Source: Pseudomonas_T sp032052615 (GTDB lineage: Bacteria > Pseudomonadota > Gammaproteobacteria > Pseudomonadales > Pseudomonadaceae). Taken from it: a stretch of 64,000 nucleotides of DNA. Under the pieces are notes generated by a model. That model saw only the letters and a list, made by a program, of their open reading frames with translations. It was not told where the DNA came from and did not search any database. Shown here one piece after another: positions 17,588-26,066 of this stretch (position 1 is the stretch's first letter; each line of letters opens with the position of its first letter). The DNA lies in the NCBI GenBank assembly GCA_032052615.1, contig DAMBWF010000002.1, positions 434,001 through 498,000 of the forward strand, written 5' to 3'. The position numbers and the translations under genes were made by a program.

Positions 17588-17908
17588 TCAGCCGCAGGAA
17601 GCGCTCCGAATGATGCCCGCCTCGTCGGTGTGCAGGTTGAGGCGCTGGGAGTCGTAGTCCAGGGTGACGATGTCCCGGGGGCCCAGCACTCGCACGTACT
17701 GGGCGCCGGAGCCTTGGCGCAGGCGCGCCACCAGGGCGGCGTCGGCGGTCTGGCCGATCAGCGCGTCGCCCACGGCGGAGTCGCAGCCCGCCGGCCGCCC
17801 GGCGCCCGCCGCGCTCGGGGAGAGGGCCGGCTGTTCCGGGGTGCCGGCGCAGGCGCCGAGCGATGCGGCGAGGGCCAGGCTGGTCAGGGTGCGTAAGCGA
17901 AGGGGCAT
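17588..17908 (-). CDS. Peptidase inhibitor I78-family lipoprotein
   Basis: 106 residues with a lipoprotein signal ending in the lipobox LGAC (Cys20). The C-terminal 65 residues follow the I78 inhibitor family: GCDSAVGDALIGQ, a central LRQGSGAQYVRVLGPRDIVTLDYDS-type strand region and the terminal DEAGIIRSASC, with two conserved Cys. Known members are small periplasmic inhibitors of serine proteases such as elastase. The start is supported by GAGGAA eight bases upstream. The lipid anchor suggests it guards the periplasmic face of a membrane. It is transcribed alone, between the hybrid kinase and the divergent pseudouridine synthase. Confidence 0.85.
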   Translation of the reverse strand: MPLRLRTLTSLALAASLGACAGTPEQPALSPSAAGAGRPAGCDSAVGDALIGQTADAALVARLRQGSGAQYVRVLGPRDIVTLDYDSQRLNLHTDEAGIIRSASCG

Positions 17909-18055
17909 GGGCGATTCCTCGTGTCGGATGAAAGGGGGCGCGCGTGGGCTATCTCGCCGCGACCCGGCGAGGACCGCGAGGGCGATCGTCGCCAGGCTTT
18001 GACCGAGCCCCGGCGCTGCGGCCTAATGACGCCCTTTCTACCATGAGCCCCGCCG

Positions 18056-18961
18056 ATGCCCGAGCGTTCCGTTCCCGCGCTGCCCGCCGGCGCCAGCACC
18101 GTGCACCTGCCGGTGGGCGACTGGGCCACCGTGCTCGAGGCCTTGTGCGCGCGTTTTCCGGCGGTATCCCGGGCGCGCTGGGAGGACCGCTTCGCCCGGG
18201 GCCGGGTGCTGGATGCCGAGGGTCGCCCGCTGGCCGTGGACCACCCGTTCCGGGCCGGGCTGCGGGTCCACTACTTCCGCGAGGTGGAGGCGGAGGCGCC
18301 GATTCCCTTCGAGGAAACCGTGCTCTACCGGGACGACCACCTGCTGGTGGTGGACAAGCCTCATTTCCTGCCGGTCATGCCCTCCGGCGCCTACGTACGG
18401 CAGACCTTGCTGGCGCGGCTGATGGCGCGCCTGGATAATCCGTACCTGGTGCCGATCCACCGCATCGACCGGCTCACCGCCGGCCTGGTGCTGTTCTCCG
18501 TGGACCCCGCCAGCCGCGACGCCTACCAGGCGCTGTTCCGCGAGCGGCGCATCGACAAGACCTACGAGGCGCTGGCCCTGGCCTTGCCCCACCTGGACTT
18601 CCCTTACACCCACCGGTCGCGGCTGGAACCCGGCGAGCCGTTCTTCCGCATGCGCGAAGGGGCGGGCGAGCCCAACAGCGAGACGCGGATCGAGGTGCTG
18701 GAGCGTGGCGCCGAGCATTGGCGCTACGCGCTACGGCCGGTCACCGGCCGCAAGCACCAGCTCCGGGTGCATCTGGCCGGGCTGGGCGCGCCGATCCTCG
18801 GCGACCCGTTCTACCCGACCCTGCTGGAGCGTGCCCGGCGGGAAACCGACGACTACCGGCGGCCCCTATGCCTGCTGGCGCGGCGGCTGGTCTTCGACGA
18901 CCCCCTCGACGGCCAGCGGCGCTGCTTCGAGAGCCAACGACAGCTCCCGCCGGTCACCTGA
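18056..18961 (+). CDS. RluA-family RNA pseudouridine synthase
   Basis: 301 residues. The catalytic motif HRIDRLTAGLVLFS places the essential Asp at about 138, and the C-terminal HQLRVHLAGLGAPILGDPFYP is the family's second signature. The N-terminal 85 residues replace the usual S4 domain with a degenerate one (ARWEDRFARGRVLDAEG). This subgroup, often annotated as pseudouridylate synthase, isomerises uridine in rRNA or tRNA; the target base cannot be read from sequence. The start has no clear ribosome site, but the in-frame Met at 18056 fits the family's N-terminus. Confidence 0.88.
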   Translation: MPERSVPALPAGASTVHLPVGDWATVLEALCARFPAVSRARWEDRFARGRVLDAEGRPLAVDHPFRAGLRVHYFREVEAEAPIPFEETVLYRDDHLLVVDKPHFLPVMPSGAYVRQTLLARLMARLDNPYLVPIHRIDRLTAGLVLFSVDPASRDAYQALFRERRIDKTYEALALALPHLDFPYTHRSRLEPGEPFFRMREGAGEPNSETRIEVLERGAEHWRYALRPVTGRKHQLRVHLAGLGAPILGDPFYPTLLERARRETDDYRRPLCLLARRLVFDDPLDGQRRCFESQRQLPPVT

Positions 18962-19180
18962 GTCGCGGCCGAGGTGCCGGTGGTCAGGGACGGCGGGGCC
19001 TCGACTCGCCCTGGACCGGCGGCCTGGTCGCGGGCAGGGTTCCAAGCGCTGGGGCTGCCACTTCCAAGGCGGTACCACCGCCGCGATCACACGCATGCCA
19101 GCCAGTTTTCCTCGGCGTCGGCCTCCAGCTGCGTCCCGGGAGTTCAGCGCCTCCGATAGGCGCCCGGCTCGTTGGCGCCC

Positions 19181-19717
19181 TCACTCCCAGCCTTCGTCGT
19201 CCTCCGCCTCGTCCTTCGGCGGCTCGAATGGGTCGAGGCGGTACCGGGTGCCATGGGCCTCGCAGTCCGCCAGGGTGCCTTCCACGTCGCGTCTGAGGTA
19301 GGTGGCCATGCCCATATCCGCTTCGCGGTCGACCACGTCCCGGTCCAGGCTGATGCTGGGGGACATGAACAGGGAGGAGGCATAACGGCTGTACCGGTCG
19401 GGGACCTCGTGACGGCCATCCCAAAGACGGATCGTCCGGGTTTCTCGCCAATACACCGCCGCCTGCTGCTGGCCATCCGGCCAGCGATAGCCCACCAGGC
19501 AGAAGTGATTGGGCTGCCGGTTCCGCTCCATGCGGGCCACCAAATACTGGAGATCGAATTGAGGGTTCAGGTAGAGCGGCGCCCGATGCATATCGAGGCG
19601 TTCGGACTGGCCGCTGAATATGGAGGGGCCGAAAGGTTCGGCTGATTGTGTAAACGATGAAAAAAGGATTGCTAGAAAAATTAACACAATTCGATAAAGA
19701 TCGAGGCTTAAACTCAT
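19181..19717 (-). CDS. Exported protein, probable immunity partner of the upstream hydrolase
   Basis: 178 residues with a signal peptide (LYRIVLIFLAILFSSFTQSA). The mature part is acidic toward its end (PPKDEAEDDEGWE) and has no known domain. Its ATG overlaps the stop of the upstream hydrolase-like gene by 4 bases (ATGA), so the two are translationally coupled. A periplasmic, acidic protein encoded directly after a cell-wall hydrolase is the usual layout of effector-immunity pairs. The first part of the gene is strikingly AT-rich compared with all neighbours, indicating transfer. Function is inferred from context only. Confidence 0.6.
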   Translation of the reverse strand: MSLSLDLYRIVLIFLAILFSSFTQSAEPFGPSIFSGQSERLDMHRAPLYLNPQFDLQYLVARMERNRQPNHFCLVGYRWPDGQQQAAVYWRETRTIRLWDGRHEVPDRYSRYASSLFMSPSISLDRDVVDREADMGMATYLRRDVEGTLADCEAHGTRYRLDPFEPPKDEAEDDEGWE

Positions 19718-20556
19718 CTCATTTTCCTGTGTTTATTTATGAACGATTGATTAAGTTGATAAAATGTTTGCCCAGCAAAATTGTAAGGTCGCTCATACGA
19801 GCCACCTGGGTGGGCGGTATTTTCCTTACGCCACCCGTAGTAAGGACCTTCAAGGCGAGAAATTTTACCTGTCGCGACATTTAAGGCACGTTTTACATGC
19901 TCTCGATACATAACATAGCGTTTGTCGCTCGCATTATTAGAAATTTTAAGTATTTCGGCAATCAATCCTGCCTGCTCCGGCTCAATATGAGGGTATGCAC
20001 CAAAGCCTTTCACCTCTCGACCGGGACCAGCCATAATTAAGGCGGTTATATTATGAGCTGCAGGGTTGTTGAAAACGCTGATATCGGTAAAGCTCAATCT
20101 GTTTAAAAACACTTGCTGAATTAACAGCATGGCTGTGAGCGAGTCCTTATCGCCAGGAAATTTTGGGTTGCTCGGCACGATGGATTCGGCGAGCAGAACC
20201 CTGGCTAGGGCTCCCTCATCGGTATTTTCCGAGGGCAGTTCGATTCGAGGCACCACATTGAGAGTAAGGCCGGTGAGAAGCTTCTCACCGGAGCCGCTAT
20301 AGGCCGCTATGCGAGCCCCTTGGCAGATCATCTTGGCTTCGAAGCGAATCGCTTGTTCGCTGAAGCGTTCATCGGCCTTCTGCTTCACGTCGATGCAAAG
20401 GCTATCGCTGCTGATCCGGTAATGCTTCTTGTCGGGCCCCAGGCCGTTGAGTTTTACCGTCAGGGTATTGCCCACCACCAAGTCCAAGGTCCCGGTTACG
20501 GGTTCGGCTTCTCTCGTATTGCGTTTAAAGGTAAGCACGGTAGTTCCCTCTGCCAT
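19714..20556 (-). CDS. Putative peptidoglycan hydrolase toxin/effector (SleB/CwlJ-like C-terminal domain)
   Basis: The start at 20556 is chosen because GGAGG sits five bases upstream; a reading from 20619 adds 21 residues but lacks a ribosome site. The 280-residue product has an N-terminal beta-rich part (TGTLDLVVGNTLTVKLNG) and a C-terminal domain where RVLLAES, then LLIQQVFLNRL, resembles the Glu-...-VxLNR arrangement of SleB/CwlJ cell-wall hydrolases, ending with GSYERPYNFAGQTFYQL. No signal peptide is present, as expected for type VI secretion effectors that reach the periplasm by injection. The gene is AT-rich and coupled to a secreted partner. Enzyme class is a hypothesis. Confidence 0.55.
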   Translation of the reverse strand: MAEGTTVLTFKRNTREAEPVTGTLDLVVGNTLTVKLNGLGPDKKHYRISSDSLCIDVKQKADERFSEQAIRFEAKMICQGARIAAYSGSGEKLLTGLTLNVVPRIELPSENTDEGALARVLLAESIVPSNPKFPGDKDSLTAMLLIQQVFLNRLSFTDISVFNNPAAHNITALIMAGPGREVKGFGAYPHIEPEQAGLIAEILKISNNASDKRYVMYREHVKRALNVATGKISRLEGPYYGWRKENTAHPGGSYERPYNFAGQTFYQLNQSFINKHRKMR

Positions 20557-20697
20557 GAAAGCCTCCAGCATGCCCAATCGGGCGAAACCTTCCTGTGCAT
20601 TGCGCACACTTTGCGCCATCGGCTAGGAGGGTACGAGCACCGTTACATCGCTTTCCAACAGCGATCGCCCCGCCGGTTTTAGGCTATCCTCGCCGCC

Positions 20698-21213
20698 ATG
20701 ACCACGACACGCCCCCTCTGCCTCATCGCCGCCCTCGCCGAGAACCGGGTGATCGGCCGCGACAATCGCATGCCCTGGCACCTGCCGGCGGACCTCAAGC
20801 ACTTCAAGGCCAAGACCCTCGGCAAGCCCATCGTGATGGGCCGCAAGACCTGGGACTCCCTGGGCCGGCCGCTGCCGGGGCGGCTGAATCTGGTGGTGAG
20901 CCGCCAGCCGGGGCTCGTCCTGGAGGGCGCGGAGGTGTTCGCCGATCTGGCGGGCGCATTGCGCCGGGCCCAGGACTGGGCGGCGGCGCAGGGCGTGGAC
21001 GAGGTGATGCTGGTGGGTGGCGCCCAGCTTTACGCCCAGGCGATGCCCTTCGCCGATCGCCTGTACCTGACCCGCATCGCCCTGTCGCCGGAGGGGGACG
21101 CCCACTTCCCGGCGGTGGACGAAGCCGAGTGGCGGCGAGTGGAACACGAGGCGCATCCGGCGGCCGGCGATGCCCCGGCCTATGCCTTCGAGACTTGGAC
21201 GCGCCGGGCCTGA
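20698..21213 (+). CDS. folA: Dihydrofolate reductase
   Basis: 171 residues. NADPH-dependent reduction of dihydrofolate to tetrahydrofolate. Family residues are all visible: IAALAENRVIGRDNRMPWHLPADL with the catalytic acid Asp at about 32, GKPIVMGRKTWDSLGRPLPGR for cofactor binding, EVMLVGGAQLYAQAMPFADRLYLTRI, and the C-terminal YAFETWTR strand. Length is typical of the chromosomal enzyme. It is divergent from the AT-rich toxin-like pair, with 78 bases between the longest possible starts; the island therefore inserted directly upstream of folA. Confidence 0.96.
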   Translation: MTTTRPLCLIAALAENRVIGRDNRMPWHLPADLKHFKAKTLGKPIVMGRKTWDSLGRPLPGRLNLVVSRQPGLVLEGAEVFADLAGALRRAQDWAAAQGVDEVMLVGGAQLYAQAMPFADRLYLTRIALSPEGDAHFPAVDEAEWRRVEHEAHPAAGDAPAYAFETWTRRA

Positions 21214-21268
21214 GGCCCTCCGCCCGAGGTTGACGCACGGGCGGCCGGCCGAGGAGGACCCGCGTCGT

Positions 21269-21333
21269 CCGGCCTGGCGCGACCCGGCCTGGCGCGACCC
21301 GGTCTAGCGTGACTCGGTCTGGCGTGACTCGGT
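21269..21333 (+). repeat. 15-bp tandem repeat in the intergenic region after folA
   Basis: The unit (C/T)CGG(C/T)CT(G/A)GCG(C/T)GAC is repeated four times and partly a fifth, with copies starting at 21269, 21284, 21299, 21314 and 21329. The first two are identical and the later ones differ by C-to-T changes. The 300 bases between folA (21213) and gloA (21518) hold nothing else that I recognise. A role such as slippage-prone spacer or DNA bending is possible but not shown. Confidence 0.75.
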
Positions 21334-21517
21334 CGGCGACCGATCCGCGTCCATCCGGCTCTTTCCGGGGCTGTCGGGGCTGTTCCGACAGCCCGCCCGG
21401 GCGCTCTCCCAACGGCTCATCGCATCCGGCTCGCTTGCGCGCGCCTCCGGTCCTGGCTGGAGCCGCGCGCGTTTCGCGTCTTCGGCGCGCCCTGGGCCGC
21501 CGGCCACGGCGCGGAGG

Positions 21518-22045
21518 TCAGACCACCGGGGTGAATTGGATGATTTCCACCCAATAACCGTCCGGGTCCTTGATGAAGGCGATGTCCTTCATGCTGCCGT
21601 CGCTCAGGCGCTTCTGGAACGGCACCCCCAGTTGCTCGAAACGGGCGCAGGCGGCGTGGATGTCCGGCACGGCCACGCACAGATGGCCGAAGCCGCGCGG
21701 CTCGCTGTTGCCGCTGTGGTAGGCGAAGTCCGGGTCGTGCTCGGTGCCGTGGTTGTGGGTCAGTTCGAGGATGCCGGGAATCGACTTGCGCCAGCGGTGG
21801 CGTTCCGTCGGGTCCTGGGGGATCCGCGTCCGGTCGGGCAGCAGGGCGAGGAAGTACAGGCTGAACTTGGCCTCGGGGAAGTCGTTCTTCTCGATCAGGG
21901 TGAAACCCAGCACGCGGGTGTAGAAGTCCAGGGCGTGCTCCAGGTTCTTCACCCGGATCATGGTGTGGTTGTAGACGTAGTCGCGGGTCGCGGCCTCGGG
22001 CTCGGCGGTGACGCCGGGCAGGGCATTGAGTTCGTCGAGGGTCAT
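21518..22045 (-). CDS. gloA: Lactoylglutathione lyase (glyoxalase I)
   Basis: 175 residues. It isomerises the methylglyoxal-glutathione hemithioacetal to S-lactoylglutathione. Visible marks are NHTMIRVKNLEHALDFYTRVLGF with the first metal-ligand His, LELTHNHGTE with the metal-ligand Glu, GFGHLCVAVPDI with the second His, and DPDGYWVEIIQ with the final Glu. It is the longer, eukaryote-like glyoxalase I form common in Pseudomonas, which uses zinc rather than nickel. AGGAG lies 7 bases before the ATG at 22045. The next gene upstream on the same strand starts 62 bases away, so they may share a transcript. Confidence 0.94.
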   Translation of the reverse strand: MTLDELNALPGVTAEPEAATRDYVYNHTMIRVKNLEHALDFYTRVLGFTLIEKNDFPEAKFSLYFLALLPDRTRIPQDPTERHRWRKSIPGILELTHNHGTEHDPDFAYHSGNSEPRGFGHLCVAVPDIHAACARFEQLGVPFQKRLSDGSMKDIAFIKDPDGYWVEIIQFTPVV

Positions 22046-22107
22046 GCAAGGTCTCCTGAGGTGACGATGCCGCCGCGAGGGCGCGGCGGCGTGGTGAGGT
22101 CGCCGGC

Positions 22108-22581
22108 TCAGCCGGCGAGGTCGATGGGTTCGACGCGGGGCTCGCCGTCGCCAAGGACCAAGTGGGCCAGGGCGATGGGCAGGTGGAAGCGTCGCGGCCC
22201 GGCGCTGCCGGGGTTGAGATAGAGCACGCCGTCGCGGCGGTTTTGCCGCGGCGCGTGGGAGTGCCCGCTGATGACCACGGCGATGCCCTGGTCGGCGGGG
22301 GCGAAGTCCAGCGTCTTCAGGTCGTGCAGCACGTACACCGAGACGCCCCCCAGCTCCAGCCGCAGCCGCTCTGGCAGGGCCTCGGCCCAGGGCTCGCGGT
22401 CGTTGTTGCCGCGCACGGTGCTCAGCGGCGCCAGCTCGGCCAGGGTCTCAAGGATCGCCGGGCCGCCGACGTCGCCGGCGTGGACGATGTGGTCGCAGCC
22501 GCGCAAGGCTTCCAGGGCGGCCGGGCGCAGCAGGCCATGGGTGTCGGCGATCACGCCGACGCGTAGCGGGGTTCGGTCCAC
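22108..22581 (-). CDS. YfcE/MJ0936-type metallophosphoesterase
   Basis: 157 residues starting with GTG at 22581 behind TAGGAG. It shows the small bacterial calcineurin-like phosphodiesterase motifs: VIADTHG (D-x-H), HAGDVGG (GDxx), RGNND (GNHD variant, GNND as in YfcE), VISGHSHAPR (GHxH). Two divalent metals are expected and YfcE relatives cleave phosphodiester model substrates; the natural substrate is unknown. Length is normal for the family. It lies upstream of gloA on the same strand and is divergent from the methyltransferase gene at 22717. Confidence 0.88.
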   Translation of the reverse strand: MDRTPLRVGVIADTHGLLRPAALEALRGCDHIVHAGDVGGPAILETLAELAPLSTVRGNNDREPWAEALPERLRLELGGVSVYVLHDLKTLDFAPADQGIAVVISGHSHAPRQNRRDGVLYLNPGSAGPRRFHLPIALAHLVLGDGEPRVEPIDLAG

Positions 22582-22716
22582 GGAAGTCTCCTACGGCGGC
22601 CGGGCATTATAAAAAACCGCGCGCGCGGATGGGCGCTCGGATAACCTGCCGACCCCGAACGCGCCGGGACGATCCCTCCGGCGCTCGTTTCCGCCCGACT
22701 TTCCCGACCGAACGCC

Positions 22717-23667
22717 ATGACGCCAGACCTGCTCGGCCCCTTGCGGGCGCACCTGCTCGCCGCCCTCGACCCACCCCCGCCGGAAGCCCGCCGGCTGTTC
22801 CACGGACGCGGCCGGCGCTGGCCGGGGCTGGAGCACCTGACCGTGGACTGGCTGGAGGGCGTGCTGCTGGTCTCGCTGTTCCGCGAGCCGGAGGCGGAGG
22901 CCCTGGCGGCGCTACGGGCCCTGCTGGACGACCTGGCGGCTTCCGCGCCCTGGCGCGCCGCCGCCCCCCGGGCCTTGCTGCTGCAGCACCGCTACCGCCC
23001 CGACAGCGCCATGGAATGCCGCCACGGCGCCTGTCCCGAGCGCTGGACGCTCCACGAGGACGGCCTGCGCTACGGCCTCGACCTGGGGCGCCACCAGAAC
23101 TGCGGGTTGTTCCTCGACATGCGTTACGGCCGCCGCTGGGTCCGCGAGCATGCCGCCGGGCGGCGGGTGCTCAACCTGTTCGCCTATACCTGCGCTTTCT
23201 CCGTGGCCGCCCTGGCGGGTGGCGCCGAGGTCGTGGTCAACCTCGACATGGCCCGCGCCGCCCTCAACCGGGGCCGGGAGAACCACCGGCTCAACGGCCA
23301 GCCCCTGGAGCGGGTGAGTTTTCTCGACCACGACCTGTTCAAGTCGTGGGGCGCGCTGCGCAAACGGGGGCCCTATGGGCTGGTGATCGTCGACCCGCCG
23401 TCGTTCCAGAAGGGCAGCTTCGAACTGGCCCGTGACTATCGCAAGGTGCTGCGCCGGCTGCCGGAGCTGCTGGAGGCGGACGGCTGGGTGCTGGCCTGCC
23501 TCAACGACCCCGATACCGGCCCGGACTTCCTGCTGGCCGCCATGGCCGAGGAGGCGCCGTCCCTGGCGTTCGAGGCGCGCCTGGAGAACCCGCCGGAATT
23601 CCTCGACATCGACCCCGACGCCGCGCTGAAGGTCCTGGCGTTCCGCCGCGTCGCGGCGCCGGACTAG
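22717..23667 (+). CDS. Class I SAM-dependent RNA methyltransferase, RlmI/RlmK-like catalytic domain
   Basis: 316 residues. The C-terminal half is the catalytic domain of the RlmK/RlmI type: NCGLFLDMRYGRRWVREHA, motif I VLNLFAYTCAFSVAALAGGA, acidic strand-2 VVVNLDMARAALNRG, and motif IV IVDPPSFQKGSF. The N-terminal 90 residues are not the PUA domain of RlmI and I do not recognise them. The DPPSF motif suits N- or C-methylation of rRNA bases; the target is unknown. It converges with the helicase gene, with 46 bases between stops. The true start is uncertain because no ribosome site is evident. Confidence 0.85.
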   Translation: MTPDLLGPLRAHLLAALDPPPPEARRLFHGRGRRWPGLEHLTVDWLEGVLLVSLFREPEAEALAALRALLDDLAASAPWRAAAPRALLLQHRYRPDSAMECRHGACPERWTLHEDGLRYGLDLGRHQNCGLFLDMRYGRRWVREHAAGRRVLNLFAYTCAFSVAALAGGAEVVVNLDMARAALNRGRENHRLNGQPLERVSFLDHDLFKSWGALRKRGPYGLVIVDPPSFQKGSFELARDYRKVLRRLPELLEADGWVLACLNDPDTGPDFLLAAMAEEAPSLAFEARLENPPEFLDIDPDAALKVLAFRRVAAPD

Positions 23668-23713
23668 CGGCGCGGCGGCGACGAGCCCTCCGGTTCCCGG
23701 ACGCCCGGGCCGT

Positions 23714-25618
23714 CTAGGGCTCGCGGCCGTACCAGAGCACCCGTCCGACGCCCCGGGTAATGGCCACGTAGGCCAGCCGCCGGTGTTCGTCCCGCATCGC
23801 CTGGTCGTAGCTGTTGCGGAACAGCCGGCAGTGGGCGTACAGCGCGTTGCGTAACGGGTGGGGCGCCGGCGGCTGGCCGTCGTCGAGGACGATCGCCACT
23901 TCCGCCTGCAGGCCCTTGGCCCGGTGGATGGTGTGCGCTTGCACCGGTAGGCGCGGGTCGAGACGCGCCTGGATGGCGCGCAGCGGCGCGTTGCGCCGGG
24001 CCAGGAGCAGCACCGGGGTGGCGTCCGCGTCGGCCCGGCCGGCGACCCAGGCGCACTGCCGCTCGATCTCCGCCAGCAGCGCCGGCAGGTCGCGACGCGG
24101 GTCGAAGGCGCCCATGCGGCGCACGCCGTGGTCGCCCTCGCGGGTCGGGCGGGCGGCCCGGCTGGCCTTGGCCTGCTTGACCGTCACGCCCGCCAGCACC
24201 GCCTCGGCGTCGCGGATCACCGGCTCCGCCGAGCGGTAGTTGGTCTCCAGCCGCAGCTCCGCCCCGCCCCGGGCGCCGAAGTGCTTGTCGAAGGCCATGA
24301 ACAGCTCCGGGGAACTGCCGCGCCAGCCATAGATGGACTGCCAGTCGTCGCCGATGGCCATCAGGCTGACCGCCTGGCCCTGGCGGGCGAGGCGCCGGTG
24401 CAGGGCGCGGACCCAGGCGACGATCTGCGGGGAAATATCTTGGAACTCGTCGATCAGCAGGTGGCTCAGGGGCGCCAGGGCCTCGCCCCCGGGGTGCTTG
24501 CCGCGCCCGCCCAGGCGCTCGGTCAGGGCGGCGAAGGCGCCGTCGAAGGTCATCAGCCCCTGGTCCGCCAGGCGCGCCTCGAAGGCGCCCCAGAAGCGCG
24601 CCAGGGCGGCGACGAACGCGCGCTCCCGCGCCCCGCAGTCGAGGGCCTCGGGATCAAGGGCGGCGGGCCGCAGGCCGAGGCTCTGGATGAAGCCCGCCTG
24701 GGCGTAAAAGGCGTCGTACAGCGGCGCCGGGGTCCGCTCGCCGGCCAGCAGGACGCCGTCCTCCGGCGCTTCGCCGGGCGCCTCGTTCGTCTCCTCCAGG
24801 GGCCGCTCCAGCAGGGCGTGGACCTGGGCGCGAAACGTGGCGTCCATGGCGTAGCAGTCGCGGTAGACCTGTCGCAGCAGGCGGCGCTGGGCCGGTTGCG
24901 GGCGTCCGCCGGCCAGGGGGTTGTCCGGCTCGTCGGCGTCGCGGGCGTCCAGTTGCTCGAACCAGCGGGTCTCCCCCAGCAGCGCCCGGGCCTGCTGGGC
25001 CATGGCCGAGTGGAAGGTGCGCACGCAGCGCCGGGCGGCCTCGGCGTCGAAGGGGTAGCCCCAGAAGTCCAGGGCATCCAGCAGGCGCTCGCGCAACTGG
25101 GCGCAGGAGGCGTTGGTGAAGGAGATCACCGTGAGGCGAGTGGGGTCGAGGCCCAGGTGGCAGAGCATGAACACCACCCGCAGCACCAGGGTGGTGGACT
25201 TGCCGGAGCCGGCCCCGGCGATCACCCGGGTGGCCGCCGCCGGGCTGAGGATCATCGCCCATTGCTCGTCCGACGGCGCGCCGAGTCGACCCGCCTTCAC
25301 CGCCTCGGCGACCCGCCGGCGCATCGCCGCCGCCTGGGCCTCAGTCACCGTCAGGGGGGCCCCGTAAGGCCCCTTGGCCGCGGGCCGGCGCGGGGCGCCG
25401 AGCGTTGCCTGGGGGGCGGAAGCGGCGGGGGCTTTCGGCGGTGGCGCGGGGCGAGCGGTCGACCCCGGTTTCTCGCGAGCCTCGCGGTGGGCGGGCGCGG
25501 CGACCGTCGTCCGTGGGCGTGCTTGCCGTTCCTCCCGCAGGTACGCCGTGGTGCGCGGGAAGCAGCGCGCCAGGGTCTCCGAGAGTCGTCGGGCATAGGC
25601 GCCCCAAGCTCTCAGCAT
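23714..25618 (-). CDS. UvrD/Rep-family (SF1A) DNA helicase
   Basis: 634 residues. Superfamily 1A motifs are in order: Q-motif-like SDEQWAMILSP, Walker A IAGAGSGKST near residue 120, Ia VISFTNASC, motif II LIDEFQDIS, motif III AIGDDWQSIYGWRGSS, motif IV LETNYRS, motif V HTIHRAKGLQAEVAIVLD and motif VI AYVAITRGVGRVLW. The N-terminal 95 residues are low-complexity, Arg/Pro/Ala-rich and probably disordered. It is shorter than UvrD or Rep (about 720) and belongs to a group of small UvrD-like helicases of unknown role, perhaps replication restart or recombination control. Transcribed alone. Confidence 0.88.
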   Translation of the reverse strand: MLRAWGAYARRLSETLARCFPRTTAYLREERQARPRTTVAAPAHREAREKPGSTARPAPPPKAPAASAPQATLGAPRRPAAKGPYGAPLTVTEAQAAAMRRRVAEAVKAGRLGAPSDEQWAMILSPAAATRVIAGAGSGKSTTLVLRVVFMLCHLGLDPTRLTVISFTNASCAQLRERLLDALDFWGYPFDAEAARRCVRTFHSAMAQQARALLGETRWFEQLDARDADEPDNPLAGGRPQPAQRRLLRQVYRDCYAMDATFRAQVHALLERPLEETNEAPGEAPEDGVLLAGERTPAPLYDAFYAQAGFIQSLGLRPAALDPEALDCGARERAFVAALARFWGAFEARLADQGLMTFDGAFAALTERLGGRGKHPGGEALAPLSHLLIDEFQDISPQIVAWVRALHRRLARQGQAVSLMAIGDDWQSIYGWRGSSPELFMAFDKHFGARGGAELRLETNYRSAEPVIRDAEAVLAGVTVKQAKASRAARPTREGDHGVRRMGAFDPRRDLPALLAEIERQCAWVAGRADADATPVLLLARRNAPLRAIQARLDPRLPVQAHTIHRAKGLQAEVAIVLDDGQPPAPHPLRNALYAHCRLFRNSYDQAMRDEHRRLAYVAITRGVGRVLWYGREP

Positions 25619-25704
25619 GGGGTTCCCCCTCCGGGCGCCCCGGACAAGCCGCGCCCCGCTGTGAGACCCTGTGGCGCTTTCACCAACCGAGCGGAACCCG
25701 TTCC

Positions 25705-26049
25705 ATGCAAGACGACGAACTGCGTATCGAAGACATCCGCCCCGGCGACGGCAAGGCCGTGGTCAAGGGCGCCCTGCTGATCACTCACTACGAAGGTTTC
25801 CTGGAGGACGGCACCCGCTTCGACTCCTCCCGCGAGCGCGGCAAGCCGTTCCAGTGCGTGATCGGTACCGGACGGGTCATCAAGGGCTGGGACCAGGGCC
25901 TGATGGGCATGCGGGTCGGCGGCCTGCGCCGGCTCCATGTGCCGGCTCACCTGGCCTATGGCGAGCGCCAGGTGGGGCCGCACATCGCGCCCCATTCCAA
26001 CCTGCTCTTCGAGATCGAGCTGCTGGACGTGCTGACCCGCGACGACTGA
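25705..26049 (+). CDS. FKBP-type peptidyl-prolyl cis-trans isomerase
   Basis: 114 residues, a single FKBP domain with no signal peptide, so cytoplasmic. Landmarks are ALLITHYEGFLEDGTRFDSS, the VIGTGRVIKGWDQGLMGMRVGG loop with the active-site Trp, LHVPAHLAYGER and the closing NLLFEIELLDVL. It catalyses isomerisation of proline peptide bonds in protein folding. Length matches the minimal FKBP of Pseudomonas. The start at 25705 follows the family's N-terminus; a ribosome site (GCGGAA) lies farther upstream than usual. It converges with sstT, whose stop is 17 bases away. Confidence 0.92.
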   Translation: MQDDELRIEDIRPGDGKAVVKGALLITHYEGFLEDGTRFDSSRERGKPFQCVIGTGRVIKGWDQGLMGMRVGGLRRLHVPAHLAYGERQVGPHIAPHSNLLFEIELLDVLTRDD

Positions 26050-26066
26050 GGCCGGCGCGGGCGGCA

